From positions 175,207,386 through 175,271,385 of the forward strand of contig JBAIZL010000005.1 in the NCBI GenBank assembly GCA_036971475.1: a stretch of 64,000 nucleotides of DNA, given 5' to 3'. The notes beneath the pieces are model-generated. The model ran no database searches. It saw only the letters and a program-made list of their open reading frames with translations, and had not been told where the DNA came from. Source of the DNA: Prosapia bicincta. Lineage: Eukaryota > Arthropoda > Insecta > Hemiptera > Cercopidae. Below, piece by piece: positions 23,101 to 35,600 of this stretch (its first letter is position 1; each line of letters begins with the position of its first letter). Both the position numbers and the translations under genes were made by a program.

Positions 23101-26100
23101 TTTGATGTTTTAATTATAGCTGGTGATTGCTTTGAACTTGGTCGACTGTCATACAATCAGCAAGACTTTTACCACACAGTGTTGTGGATGACTGAAGCAT
23201 TAGATCGCCAAGAAAAAGAAAGAAATAAAACTGAGATTGAGCGCTGGGAAATTCTTGAATACTTGGCTTATTCAACTTACATGCAAGGTTTAACATATAA
23301 TGATTATTTATTATTTTGTTTGTTTAAAAATATTTAAGTTTTTAAATGTCAGTAGTTTTGGTGTGGTGTGTTTATTGTCTTGAGGTTATATACGATATTC
23401 TATATTAACGTTTTAAACATCTAATAACACTCACACAAGCAGCACTATAAAATAAGTATAAACCTCTAATCACCAACATAATGAAAACTTTAAATATAAC
23501 AAAAATTTTTTAGAAAAGATTATTTCTTTTATCTTTATGTTCATTTTAATATTAGTAATCACTGTATTATAAACTATTCAAAGCGACTACATATATTTAT
23601 AACAACTACAAGAACAAACAAAAACTCGCACCTTGGATTATAACCTTGCAGAAAGAACAGGTAAATATGCTGCTCATAGCTCTGGTTCTAGAATGGTGAA
23701 CATGAGGAATTTTCCTGTTACTTTTAGTATTAAAATAATATTTATTTAAATTTTATGTTACACACACATACACCCACACACACCATATTGATTATGTAGT
23801 TCAAGTATACAAAAAAATATAATTAGTTTTATTGTTCTGACAGGTAACGTCCGCAGTGCTTTGCAAATGACAAATGAGTTATTGACAATAGTACCAACAC
23901 ATCAGCGCGCACTTAGCAATAAAGTCTATTACTTAGATGCCATAGAAAAAAATGTAGCTCCATTGAATGTTGAAAGCAAGGTAAGAATTTTTGATAAATC
24001 TAAAATTAATATTGAGTATTTGTAGCTTAAGAATTTTCAGGTATTTTTATTTTATTTTAAAACACTTCAGTATTCTAAATTTTTTGGCTTTCAGTAAGTT
24101 TTTATTCCTTATTAAAATACCCAAATTTGTAATTTTATGGATTTCAGTTATTTTTTATAATCCATTTTCACATTATTATTATTATTATTATTATTATTAA
24201 TAAAACTCGGAGGGACCTTATCGGTGTAGAGCACTTAGCTGCAGCCTTTGTAATCTCTTCCCATCCTAACCACAGGACTAGCATAGTGGATACCTACCTC
24301 TTTGCAGAAATCAAGTACCCACCTGATGTTAAATTTCTGATATCCTCTGGTGTACATACCTGCCAGCCAAACCACTTTTTCCTTGCAGCTCCCAAAGCAG
24401 GGCACTCACAGAGTACGTGGATTGGGTTTTCCTCTTGGTCCTCGTCGCATCTCTTGCACACAGGGGACCTAGATTTTCCAGTTTTGTATTGGAACCCCCT
24501 CAGATTCCCATGGCCTGTGACGAGCTCTACAGTAACTCTGAGTTGATGTCTACTTAAGAAGAGTAGTTCTTTGCCCCACAAATCTCCTGAGTAACCCCAC
24601 AGTACCTTGAATTTGCTACACCCCAAGGTTGCATTCCATTCCTGTCTATATGTGCCGTGATCCTCTTGCGCCCCTCCTGAGGCGGCATGCCCACTGCCCT
24701 CTTCAACGGTCCTTGAGTTATACATCCTTGTTTTGCTAAGGCGTCAGCTCTCTCATTCCCTATCCAGCCAGAATGTCCTGGAATCCAGGTTAGGTTGAGC
24801 GAATTATACTTAGTCAGCTCTGCTAGAGAAGCTACAGTCTCAGCCTAGAGCTAGTACTAGTCTTACCTAAAGCCTTCAGAGCTGCCTGACTGTCCGAGCA
24901 AATCCAGATAGTCTTGTCCCTCCTGCCAGACCTTATTATTTCCTCAGCACATAGTTTGATCGCAAGCACCTTCCCCTGGAAGACAGAGTTGTAGTCTTCC
25001 AGGCGATGACAAAATCTGTCTTGGTGTCTCAGATTTCACCATGTTTGGGTCTGCACTCCGCCCATGCCTCTCTTGCAGGAATATGGATTTTGTAATTTCC
25101 TTTCCATTTTCACATACCTCAATATTCATAATTTTTAAAAACATCTAAATTTTCAATATTTTGTTTCATTGTTTGAGTATTTTATTTTAAAGCACTTGAA
25201 TGTTACTAATTTTACAGATTTTAGTTATTTTTTATTTTAATTTCAAAGTCCCTTAGTATTTATATTGAATATCAATTATTTTCTATTTAATTTTAAATCA
25301 CTTTTGTAATTGTAATTTTCTGGATTTGTTTTTTTATTTAATTTACATTATTTTTGCATGTTTAAAACGGCAATGTTTTTTATGTTTAGATTTTTTTTGT
25401 AGTGACATTTATAAAAACTAATAGAAAGCAGAGAACAACCGGTAACAATAGATAACAAATTTGATTTTCAGACAATGCAAAGACCTGTTGATGAACTTCC
25501 AGAAAGGGAGTTATATGAGATGTTATGTCGCAATGTGCTTTCTCCTCCAGAAAGTGTAAAGGCGAAGTTAAAATGTAGATATGTTCATCACAAAAATCCT
25601 TTCTTGTTGTAAGTATCACTACTTACCAATAAATATATAAAATTAATTTTACATCGGTTTACTTGTAATTTAAATAAATAGATTGAGGTCTTATTATCAA
25701 ATGTTTTGGGAATAAAAGTTCATTTTACCTGAGTAATAATTCTGTGATTTGGAGAGGTAGATATTTAGTCTAAACATATAACACATATATATATAGATAA
25801 GGAAACATATAATACAACCTTTAGGAAAAGGAATATTTTTACTCTTGCGAGAGTGGTGTTTTGTTTAAAGCAACTAAACACACTTCTACTGACAACACAT
25901 TTTTCACAATTATATTTATTCCTATTATTATTACTCTTGCTTTTACTTATATATATATATACATTTACTATTGAGGTTTTAACGTTTATTGTTAAATGTT
26001 AAACCTTACAGACCTACGCCCGAGTGTAGATCAGGCCATTTAGTTCACGCTAGTTGCCTACACACTCGTGTATAACTCTGATTCCCTTATTTATTTCCAC

Positions 26101-29100
26101 AGCAACGTAATTCCTGCGTATCTTTGACATCGTTTTTTATATTCTACTTTACATTTCTTTACCGTTAGGCCATTCAGAGTTTATTTCACGAACAAAAACA
26201 TATTTGGTTAAGTTTGCTCACTGTTACGTTGCAAGTTTGTTGGTCTTTATTTTAAATCTTATCTATCCATCATTTTGTTTATTTAATTTGTAATTTGTGT
26301 AATTTTTATTTAGGCTTTGGAGTGTGTTGTTTTGAGCTTTAAATTTATCTTTCAGTCATTTATTGTAATTAATTTTCATTGTTAGAGATATTATGTTACA
26401 GATGTAATGGGTAAAGACACTTTAGAAAGCGATTCAATACGAGATATGTTGATTTTAGACAGTAACGGTGACAGTGAAACCTGTCTTGGGTGAGGTTAAA
26501 TTGACATATGTTTCACTGATGAACGGAATGGAATTGTAAATGACCTGATTTTAGAGTTTTCTAAATTTTAAAAGAAATATTTCTAAATTACATTTTCTTT
26601 TAGCTTTAAAATGAAATATAACATGTAATATTTATTTCCAATATAATCTAAAATATGTATAATAAAGTTTAGTGATGTACAGTGTTGCTATTTTATTTTT
26701 TTTGATTTTTCTATACGTTTTTCAAACGAGCATAACACCATATATATGTAAGTAATCAATTCATATGTATATATTTCCTGAAAGCTTGTTTCATTCCCTT
26801 TACAACAACGTATAACTTTTTGTAAATATGGTATTTATTATAAGTCAGGATTTTTTTTATATTTTAGCTAAAAACTTCCAGGCAAATAGAGACAGACGCC
26901 TACTAAGGGGTTAGGCTTGAAAGTGTTAAGGGTGTTTTCATCTATATAATCAACTATGTTACAGATACACCTCTCTTTGACTTTGATAGAGATCAGCATA
27001 AGCAAACTTACCCTAAAAGAGCAATACTTGTATCCTATCTAAGAATAAGGGAGTACTGTGATTGATCCTTAATCCTTTTTTAATTCAAATAACCTTACTT
27101 ATTGCAATTCTTAACATGTGAACTGTGGAAGCAATAAGTTACACCCAATAATTGTATTTCTTAATAGTTTATTTAAGCCGTTTTTGTCAATGCACAAAAC
27201 TGTTTTACTGATATTGCAGCTATTAAGATTGTAGAAATTTCTGAGTATAGCTCATTTGGTTTAGTTTGATATTATCTTTCACATGTTGTAGTTTGTTTCT
27301 AAGAATTATTACCATAATCTAACGAATACCATTTTTGAAAAGACAGAAACCATATCTCAATAAGTTTACAATTTTTTTAAAAGTAAAATTTCTCATAAAG
27401 TCAAGTTGAAATTTACCAGTAAGATTTGTATTTACAATTGACAAAACTAGGTTTTGTAATGGCTGGACATGAATATTGATCGACCTTTCCTTAGTAACAT
27501 TTAATTAAAGAGTATTGGACTATCAAAATGTCGAACTATAAAGAGTATATACTGTTAATGGAAGTTTAACACAGGGAGTGCAGTAAAAACACTAATTCAA
27601 TCTAAAAACACAAGTATAATATGTAACATAAAAACTAATAAATGAAACTGAGATGTTTACTCACTTTATATTCATATTACTATAAAATAAAGTATATGAT
27701 TTTTTATTGTTTTTCATTTTGGTTTCTTCGCTGTGTTGCTTCATCTCGTAGTTGTAAAAGAAAAATAACGTCCATTGCGAAAGCCCCTTGCTCTTGAGGG
27801 TTCCCTTAATAAACGTTACCCCTTTGCTGCGGTTCAATTTCGGTTATGGTTTGTGTTCCCTTCATCATCTTCTGAGTCTCTTTTGTTCTCGTCTTTGATT
27901 TTAAAGCTGTGATGATATCTTGACCTGAGGTTAGTCCGATTTCTTAATCTTGGTTCATCCAGTCTTCCACACCATTAGCTGAAGCTCCTTCACAGTTTGG
28001 TATCTTCTTCATCAAAGTCGTAAGCTCATTGTTGTATTCTTCTTTAAATTCATTATCCTCGGGGTTCAAAAGCTTCCTCCAAGAACAAACCAGGGGATTG
28101 AGTTCATCCCATAACTGGAAAATCCGTCCAATAACATCCAGCAAATAAATTTGCTTCAATTTGTCCACTAATTCAACCCCATCATCCAGGCCTTAAATAA
28201 GAAGTGACCAAAGCTTTTTTCAGTACAACTTGGTAAGTATCACATTACTTCCTTTGTCTAAAGGATGGAACGTTGGGGGTAAGAACATTGCTTTTATTTC
28301 TCCGTCTTGAATGATGTCAACACTTGGATGAGTTGTTGTGTTGTCTAATATCAAAAAGGATCTTCTTAATGGGTTGTTGGATTTTAGGTGTTTATGAAAC
28401 CCCTTCATTAAAAATATTTTCTGACATCCAAGCATTTGATTGATTTCTGTACCATACAGGAAGATCAAAGTTATCACCGGCCTTAAAATTGTTTAAAGTT
28501 CTAGGTCTTATTGATTTTTCTATTAAGTTGAATTTAGCTTTTGTGTGTCTGCTGCAAGCCAAAACATTTACCCTTTCTTTAATCTTTTTATAACCAGATG
28601 CAGCTTTTTTTGTTTAAGGTCTAACCTTTTAGTAGGTATCATTCTGAAATTCAGGTATATTTCGTAATAGTTGTACATATTTGTTCTCCACTAAGTCTTT
28701 TAATCAAAGATTGAAATTTTTACTTAAATTCACTCTCACTACTTAGGTTTTTCTGACAGTTTTCTTCACAAATACTTAGTTGTTTAATTCCATACCTCTG
28801 TTTCCATTTGTCCAGTCACCCAGTGCTGCTATGAATTCTGGCTCTCTCTATTCTTTAAAGTCCTGATAAAATTTCAATGCTTTTCCTAGTAGAATCGGTC
28901 CTGTGATCAGCATTCCTTTTTCTAGATTAATTCTAAACCACTGGTAAAGCTCCTCACTGACATTTTTGTTCTCAGACCTCTTCATACTCTTTCTCTCTCC
29001 TATTGACTCCGAACATTTTCTTTTCATGCACCATGACTCTATTTCAGTTCTCATCTTCCACCCAAGTACTGTTGATCGACCAACATTCAACTCATTTGCC

Positions 29101-32100
29101 ACTTTGTTCACACTTTCCACCTTTGTCAATCTTTTTTAAAACATCTAATTTCATACCTTTTGTTACAAAACACCTTTTCCACTTTCTATCCGACATTATT
29201 AAAAAAGAAATAACTAGAACAGAGTTCAGTATAACTGATTACTATACGACTTGCAGGAAAAAATTAAGAGCAAATCACAATAGCATTTTAACTCCTGCAG
29301 CATTTTGAGAAAACTGACGACCTTGGTAGAAAAGGGAAGGGAGAGTAGAAACGACGTGCTAAATGTAGAAAGTAGAGAGTGGAGTGCATTTTAAAATATC
29401 AATAATTTGCCTTGGTCTCTGACCGATACATCAGTCAAGTACATTACTGTCTGCTGTATCAATCTTTACTGATACACAAAGCGTATCAGTGACGCAAGTC
29501 GCGTAGTCACAGCATGTGTAGAAGTATACAGAGTGTCGAACTATCGAAAGTTTACTATACTACTATTATTAAATTAATAGTTGCAGATTAAGAACTATGC
29601 AATAAATGTTGCTGAAATTTCTTATTAAGTCATAACCTAGGACCTAGGATGGCTCACTTCATTTCTAAAAAAAAAAAAAATATATTTATTTTAAAAGTTG
29701 CAGTAGCTGTTGTTATACTGTAAGGGTAAAGGAAAGTATTTATGCCGGCTTTTTATAAGTATTTTTTGAAACTTTGAAGAGCCAACATATCAAAGCATTA
29801 ATTAAGCAAGTAAACCCATTTATCAGCTGGGAAGGTTTTTGTAATTATGATTTTTTTAAAAAGTTCATTCAATTTCTACACATTATATTATGTTTATTTA
29901 AAATATGTGTTTTGGATAAACAGTGAACTCATACATTGTCAAGATATATTCTGTAATAAAATACATAACTTTGTTCTTTGATACCTCTTGACATTAAAAG
30001 GGGTAATTTTTGGTACACTGAAACATGAACCAGGGTTATCCAAACCTTTTTGTCTATTTTCATAATGACAGCAAATAATTACAAGCCAAATCCTTGTTTC
30101 AAATAAATTAATGGCAGTAGCCTGAAAAGGGTAAGTCTTCATGCTACAACTCTTACTAAAAAAAAGATGAAAAATATTGAAAGACCATTCATACACCTAT
30201 AGCATTCAATAAACGTACAATTTACTTTATTTTTTTCCTCTAAAAACAATGTAATAAAACCACTAATACTGCTTTAAAAATATTTTCTGCTATTTGTTTG
30301 GAGGCTTTTTTTAAGCAAAATTTATCCTCAGCAGGCTTGTAAAAATAAATTACTACTGTCATAATAATGAAAACATGGTCAACTTTTTATTTTTATGGGG
30401 GGTTGAAGTTTATTACTGGTCACATTACTGGTCACCGTATGGTTAAAGAATGGCAGCTGTTTGTCCTAACCTATGCCCAAGGTATTATTATTAATATCAA
30501 AACTGGTATTGTTGACCATAACAAATATAAAATTTATTTAATTAACAAATCATTATAAATTTCAAATCCTTTGTTAGACAGCTTATGTTGTAAGGGTTAT
30601 AGAGGAAATGTCACTGGACGAAAGAATATAAGGTAACTGCAAAAACATATTCTTTAAACATATCACGAGAATTGTAAAACTGAATAATAAAGGGGAAGAA
30701 TGTTAACCTTTATAAATATAAGACAAAAATTAAAAATATAATTTATCACTTTCAGGGTCTCCACAAATAACTGGTCAAATGGAATGTATATTGTTGATAT
30801 CCTTCAATATTGTTTTAAAAGCTATCTTTTCTACCTCCTCACGGCCGAAACATACATTTAATAAAACCTGCCAATCCTAGAGTGTTCATACTAATTATGA
30901 GGAGTATTTCACTAGGTATAAGGATGGCTTCTGTTAATTGAAGGATCAATACATTGATTTGATTAAGAATTAATTACTGTGTAAGATCAACAGTAGTGTA
31001 TGGTATTTTCATATTGTAAACATTTTGCTGAGTTTAAGTACATTGTCATACATATATTCATGAGAACTTTTCCATAAACTGATACATTCTACTGCTATTT
31101 TAATTGTAGGATAGCTCCATTAAAAGAGGAAGAAGCTTTTCTAAATCCTAAGATTTTACTGTATAGGGAAGCTATTTATGATTCAGAGATAGAAGTATTT
31201 AAAAGGATGGCTCATCCACGTGTAAGTACACAGCATTGTTCTTCATTCTAGCTTTAGAAATTCCACATCTAATAAAATATTAATGCTTTAGGTTTTCTTG
31301 TTTTCTTATAACAGAATAATAATGTAGCTATAATATTCTTATTGTATATTGAATATTGTATACAGTAAAACTCATAATAGACCCTGAGTGGGATATAGCT
31401 TATAAGAGTCACTTAGGATGAACTGTATTTCGAAGATGGATTAATCCCTCCACATAAGCAGGGTCTGTGGAAGGCCTGCTTACATAGCTGCTGTTATGGT
31501 TTTTTATTCATTTGACAAGTACCATTTTTCCTAAAAATAATGCAAAGAAAAACTCTACATAGTTTAGACATATCAATAATATTTTATAACACTGTTTTAT
31601 TATGTGTTGGCAAATTATTTGTTAATAAATATACACCCTGTCAAACTAAAGGGTGGCTGGTTTGAAAAGTGACTCTTCTAATATAGATCTGAGAACATTC
31701 GGACTAAAGGTAACATTTTTTTAGGACAGTGAATTTGACATTAACAGTAGTCACTGTGAATGTGTTAACTGATTTTAATCACTGTAAATAAAACTTATGC
31801 AAGTTTTTGATCAGTTTTTTTTCTAATAATCTTTTACAGTTTTTTCTTACAGTTTTGTTTGCATTTTATCCACTTTAAAATAATTTTTTGATGACTTACA
31901 TTAAAACGGAAAATTATCACCCATAATTAGTTTATTTTAATAAGGCTCTGCTGTATCTGTTTTATTACATAAAAATGTTTTCATGAATTCTAATAATGAT
32001 TCTGTTAATAATAAGTTATTATTAATAGTTCATTAAAATTGAATGTAATCAGAAAATACCAATACTAAATTAACAAAAAGCATCGTAGGTTGGTTTTTGT

Positions 32101-32633
32101 AAATGCTAAATTCTTATCAGTATTTAAATTTAGCTGATATTATATTATAATGATTTATTATTTATAAGATTGGATTATTTACTGTATTTTAATACACATT
32201 AACAGTTTGGTGCCAAATCTGAATTTTTAGGCTACGCAATTGACATGATTAGCAAGTCTGACCGTTAACAAATACATCTGATTACTTGAGCACTAGTTTT
32301 AGTTTATCAAAATTCATGAATAAACAGCTATCAAATTAAATATATGAAAAGGAATTTGACATAGAGATACTAACCTGCCATCATGCTATAATCATTTTAT
32401 GTTATTAATTTAAGCAATTATGAAACTGAATTGATTTATCTTTAGGTGTAATTGTTCTTGTGCCAAGGCTTATACCTATTGTTAATATTGTACTATAATT
32501 ATTGTAACTATATAATTATAGTTATTTTTGATTGCCCCCCTCTTTAAATTTATTGTTGGTGTTATAAAAAATATAAAAAGTTTGTCACCCAACACACATA
32601 TTAATGTGTGTGTTTCACCCAATACACATATTA

Positions 32634-32679
<46 letters not shown>

Positions 32680-35600
32680 ATGTGTGTGTATTAGGGCAAA
32701 TTGCTATTGATATATGAAGGACAGAGAGAAATTAAAGCTTGTTTGAGATTGTTTGAACTGACAAACTTATCCTGGTAATAGACTGGTCTTTAATCTTAAA
32801 ATAAAAATCACATGAACGTTAAAACAAAAAAATAATGATATATTTTGGACACTGTGTCCTTTGTCAATCTGAGACAGTTTTTTGGAAGTAGAGGTACGGG
32901 TATTTCAGATAGTGGGTCTATGAAATGATGAGTGTTCTAGGTGTATGATGAATGTTTTTTACTAAAGCTTGAAGGTATGAATCCAGAAGGCCTGAAATTC
33001 TTTTTGTCACTGAATCGCAACTAGATTATTGTTCTACCATGTGGTGAAACGATGTTTTTATGAATTGGTAGTAAGTAAAATTGAGAGGGGGGGGGGGGTT
33101 TCATTGTACAGTAATTTTAGAGACATTTCTTAAATTTGCTGTCCAGGAGCTGCATATTCAAGTCATCCCCAGAGTGAATTGTTGAATTATTCTGTTGGGC
33201 TAAATGTGATTAGTTCTTATGTTTTGCAGTCAAGTGGTTGTTTATTGGCAGTTTTTATGTAGCCTTCTTTGTTCGTGATAACTGTGGTTGACCTTTTGTC
33301 TTGCTAGAAGGGTCAGCACTGTTGTGTTTTAGTGAATATATTGCTGCTCTTTCTGGGTTTGTAAGGTTAAGTTTTGCCTTTCAGTTAATAATGATTTTAA
33401 TGAGAAGGGGGGTTTCATTGTACAGTAATTTTAAAGACGTTTCTTAAATTTGCTGTCCAGGAGCTACATATTCAAGTCATCCCCAGAGTGAATTGTTGAA
33501 TTATTCTGTTAGACTAAATGTGATTAGTTCTTAAGTTTTGCAGTCTACGAGGTCTGTTAAAAAAATACACGGACTGTTTGAATTTCGCTCAAGTTAGTTT
33601 CGCGGCTCAAGTTAGTTTCAAGAGAATCCGCTTGGTGTCTCCTTTAAAGTACTCTCCTCCCCAACGCACACACTTATCTCAACGGTGTTTCCACTTGTTA
33701 AAACAGTCCTGGTACACTTCTTTTGTGATGGCGTTCAGCTCCTTCGTCGCATTTGCCTTATTCTCCTAAATCGTTTCAAATCTTCTTCCTTTGAGGGGTT
33801 TTTTGAGTTTTGGGAATAAGCAAAAGTCACAAGGAGCAAGGTCAAGTAAGTAGAGGGGTGGGAAAGAACAGTGATCGAGTGATTGGCCAAAAACTCACGA
33901 GTTCTGAGTGCTGAGTGAGCTGGAGCGTTGTCGTGATGGAAAAACCAGTTATCACTTCTCCACAGTTCTGGCCTTTTACGTCGGACGGCGTCCCTCAGAC
34001 GTTTCAGTACTTCAATGTAGGTAATCTGGTTGACTGTAGAGCCTTCAGGGAGGTACTCGTAGTGAACAACACCCTTAGGATTAAAAAAAACTGTCAGCAT
34101 CACCTTGACATTCAACCGAAATTGGCGAGCTTTTTTGGGTCTTAGGGACGTTTGACTCACCCATTGGGATGATTGGACCTTCGTTTCAATGTCGTAACCA
34201 TACACCCATGATTCATCACCGGTTATAATTCTTGAAAAAAAGTTCTCATCTTCATTTGAACGATCATGCAGTTCCCGACAAACCCAGACGTGATTGGCTT
34301 TTTGGTCGTCGGTCATCAGGCGTGGCACAAATTTCGCAGCGATGCGGTGCATCTTCAATTTTTCGGTCAAAATCTCGTAACAAAATCCAACTGATATCCC
34401 ACACTCTTCAGAAAACTCTCTAATGGTCAGACGTCGATTTTCGCCAGGGTTTTGTGTTTGTCAATGTTTGGGTCATCAGTTGACGTTTAAGGATGTCCAG
34501 GACGCTCGTCATCATCAATCGACTCTTGGCCACCCTTGAAACGTTCATGCCACTTTGAATAATGCAGTACGCTTCATGGCAACATTACTGTAGGCCGTGT
34601 TGAGCATGGCAAATGTTTCTGTTGCAGATTTCCCTAGTTTTACACAAAATTTCAGAGCAATTCGTTGCTCCTTCAGGCTGTCCATTTTACAATCCGACAA
34701 ATGAAAAAAACACTCTTTAATAAACTGCGTGTAACTCATCAACAAATGAAGATATCTGCGACTGAAATACCGTGTTTTAATCAGCTGATTTATACGAACC
34801 TAGCGACACCAAGCGGATTCTCCTGAAACTAACTTGAGCCGCGAAATTCAAACAGTCCGCGTATTTTAGAATACCCAGACCTCGCAGTGGTTGTTTATTG
34901 GTATTTTTTATGTAGCCTTCTTTGTTCATGATAACTGTGGTTGACCTTTTGTCTGCTAGAAGGGTCAGCACTATTGTGTTTTAGTGAATATGTTGCTGCT
35001 CTTTCTGGTTTTGTAAGGTTGAGTTTTGCCTTTGGGTTAGTAATGATTTTATTTGTCTTTGAAATATATATTGTATGATTAACCATGACATCCTATTACA
35101 TTTGGAAATCTATACCTATGACAAATATCAGTTTCTTTCTGTTTGATAAAGAGTATAGTAGATCTGAAATATATAAAATATTCCTGTATGCATTTGTACA
35201 TCTTTTTTGATAACAGACCATATTATGACCAAAGTAAGTATGTCAGCTCCTGTTTGCTCCACATAATCTTAAAGATTTACCAAAAATTACTTTTAAAAAA
35301 ATATAAAGATATTAACATTTTATGCTACACATTTATTACATTTATATTACTTAAAATAATAATTTTAACAGGATAAGGTTATATAACAAATGTTCTGTGC
35401 ACACTAAAAGCCAGTCATTTAGTGTTACTTTAAACTGATTGAATGGAGTACTAAGGAGTATCAGTTTCTTGCCAAACTGAAATAATTTTAATATAGTTCA
35501 AGATGCGAGGATGTTATTTACTTCTGCCAGTTAATTTACTTCTGGATGAATCAAAATCACAATCCACAAAAGATGAAGTATTTATAACCTAAATCAATGC

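Larger units (their letters stand above)
33090..35050. repeat. ~315-bp tandem duplication split by a mariner
   Basis: Copy 1 (about 33090-33405) and copy 2 (about 33408-33546 continued at 34883-35050) are near-identical. Copy 2 carries the mariner and copy 1 shows the uninterrupted site (GCAGTCAAGTGG). This is a paralogous empty site within one intron. Confidence 0.88.

Noticed and set aside
24286..24546. + strand frame over the LINE tail
   Set aside because: Shadow of the - strand LINE domain, which carries the recognisable cysteine pattern.
29003..29308. + strand frame over the Tigger transposase
   Set aside because: Shadow of the - strand helix-turn-helix domain.
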